Positions 15,458 through 16,130 of a DNA stretch of 16,130 nucleotides are shown here, piece after piece. The translations under genes and the position numbers were made by a program. The stretch's first letter is position 1, and every line of letters starts with the position of its first letter. The DNA comes from Bacillota bacterium (lineage in GTDB: Bacteria; Bacillota; Clostridia; Acetivibrionales; DSM-1351). A model generated the notes under the pieces. That model did no database searches. It worked only from the letters and a program-made list of their open reading frames with translations, and was not told the DNA's origin. The stretch lies in NCBI GenBank assembly GCA_023436515.1, contig JAEZIV010000269.1:1-16130 (forward strand). The letters are read 5' to 3'.

Positions 15458-16130
15458 ATGAAAAGCGAAGAAATTGCAAAAATAGCAGGAGTTTCACGAA
15501 GCACGGTATCAAGGGTAATCAACAATTACTCAAACGTTCCGGATGAAACAAAGAAAAAGGTTTTGGATATAATTGCAAAATATAATTATCAGCCAAATAC
15601 CAGTGCAAGAGTACTTGCCGGAAAACAAAATGACACAATAGGATTATTTATTGTTAGTATAGCCGATACTGATAATCCTAACAGATTATACAATAATAAT
15701 TATTTTACTCAGTTTGTAGATGCAGTTGTTGAGTGTGCAAACTCAAGAGGCTATTATGTACTGGTAAACATTATTTATTGTGAAGGTGATTATAACAGAG
15801 TAAGTGAAATTTTTCTTCAAAAGCGTATTGACGGTGGTATTGTAATAGGTACTGAAAAGGATGCCGATGCACTCATAAATATTTCGAAAAAAGGTTACCC
15901 GGTGGCTTTGATTGATTATGACGTCAACGAAATAACAGGCCGTAATCTGCAAAACGACAATCTTATTGTTATAGGTTCAAAGGATTATGAGGGCGCGGTT
16001 GCTGCAATTGAATACTTAATAGAATTGGGGCATAGGGACATTGGGTTTTTAGCCGGCAGGCTGTCTACTTATTCCGGGAGACAGCGCTATGAAGCTTATT
16101 TTGATACCATGAAAAAATATGGCTTGGAGG
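15458..16130 (+). CDS. LacI-family transcriptional regulator (3' end cut by window)
   Basis: The frame is open from ATG 15458 to the window end, giving 224 residues of an expected ~330-350. GGTGA at 15446-15450 lies 7 bases before the ATG. The N-terminal LacI helix-turn-helix is clear: EEIAKIAGVSRSTVSRVIN (residues 4-22), followed by the hinge pattern NYQPNTSARVLAG. A periplasmic-binding-protein-like effector domain follows, starting TIGLFIV (~62-68), with DGGIVIG, VALIDYD and the LGHRDIGFLAG segment typical of the second subdomain. It probably represses or tunes the importer, or nearby sugar genes, in response to an intracellular sugar. The insert-rich stretch DTDNPNRLYNNNYF near residue 71 is longer than in PurR or CcpA. 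It is a local regulator, not CcpA, judging by divergent sequence and context. The effector is unknown. Confidence 0.93.
   Translation, partial: MKSEEIAKIAGVSRSTVSRVINNYSNVPDETKKKVLDIIAKYNYQPNTSARVLAGKQNDTIGLFIVSIADTDNPNRLYNNNYFTQFVDAVVECANSRGYYVLVNIIYCEGDYNRVSEIFLQKRIDGGIVIGTEKDADALINISKKGYPVALIDYDVNEITGRNLQNDNLIVIGSKDYEGAVAAIEYLIELGHRDIGFLAGRLSTYSGRQRYEAYFDTMKKYGLE

Overview
The window looks like a stretch of chromosome from a low-GC, saccharolytic, anaerobic Firmicute of the Clostridia, most like Ruminiclostridium / Clostridium cellulolyticum relatives. This is inferred from the AT-rich base composition, strong Shine-Dalgarno sites (AAGGAGG type), TTG starts, many rho-independent terminators, and the gene families present. 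All recognised genes lie on the + strand.

Positions 1-3457 hold housekeeping genes: the C-terminal part of uvrA (cut only by the window edge), then a two-gene phosphate-uptake operon (DUF47/PhoU-like protein plus PiT permease) behind a good sigma-A promoter with candidate Pho-box repeats. A 669-base gene-free stretch (3458-4126) contains two tandem terminator hairpins, a folded inverted-repeat element and the long 5' region of a ClpE-type AAA+ unfoldase gene (4127-6460).

From 6643 to the end the window is a carbohydrate sensing and uptake locus. A lipoprotein solute-binding protein, a YesM-type sensor kinase and a YesN-type AraC response regulator form one tight operon, resembling the solute-binding-protein-dependent 'three-component' systems described in cellulolytic clostridia. 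A strong terminator ends it. Directly behind that terminator lies the 5' part of a group II intron (domain I only, no reverse transcriptase, no domain V). Then comes a CUT1-type ABC importer: two permeases (LplB-like and YtcP/LplC-like) and a second, large DUF3502-type lipoprotein. No ATPase gene is present, so a shared ATPase elsewhere is implied. A LacI-family repressor gene, cut by the window end, follows. Its candidate promoter sits just before the importer terminator, so that transcription would start inside the terminator hairpin.

The likely logic is this: the first binding protein captures an oligosaccharide outside the membrane and presents it to the kinase, the kinase phosphorylates the AraC-type regulator, and the regulator activates the downstream importer; the LacI protein adds a second control. 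The ligand cannot be told from sequence. The most unusual items are the intron remnant, the promoter/terminator overlap ahead of lacI, and the folded element before clp. I did not find a wholly new system.
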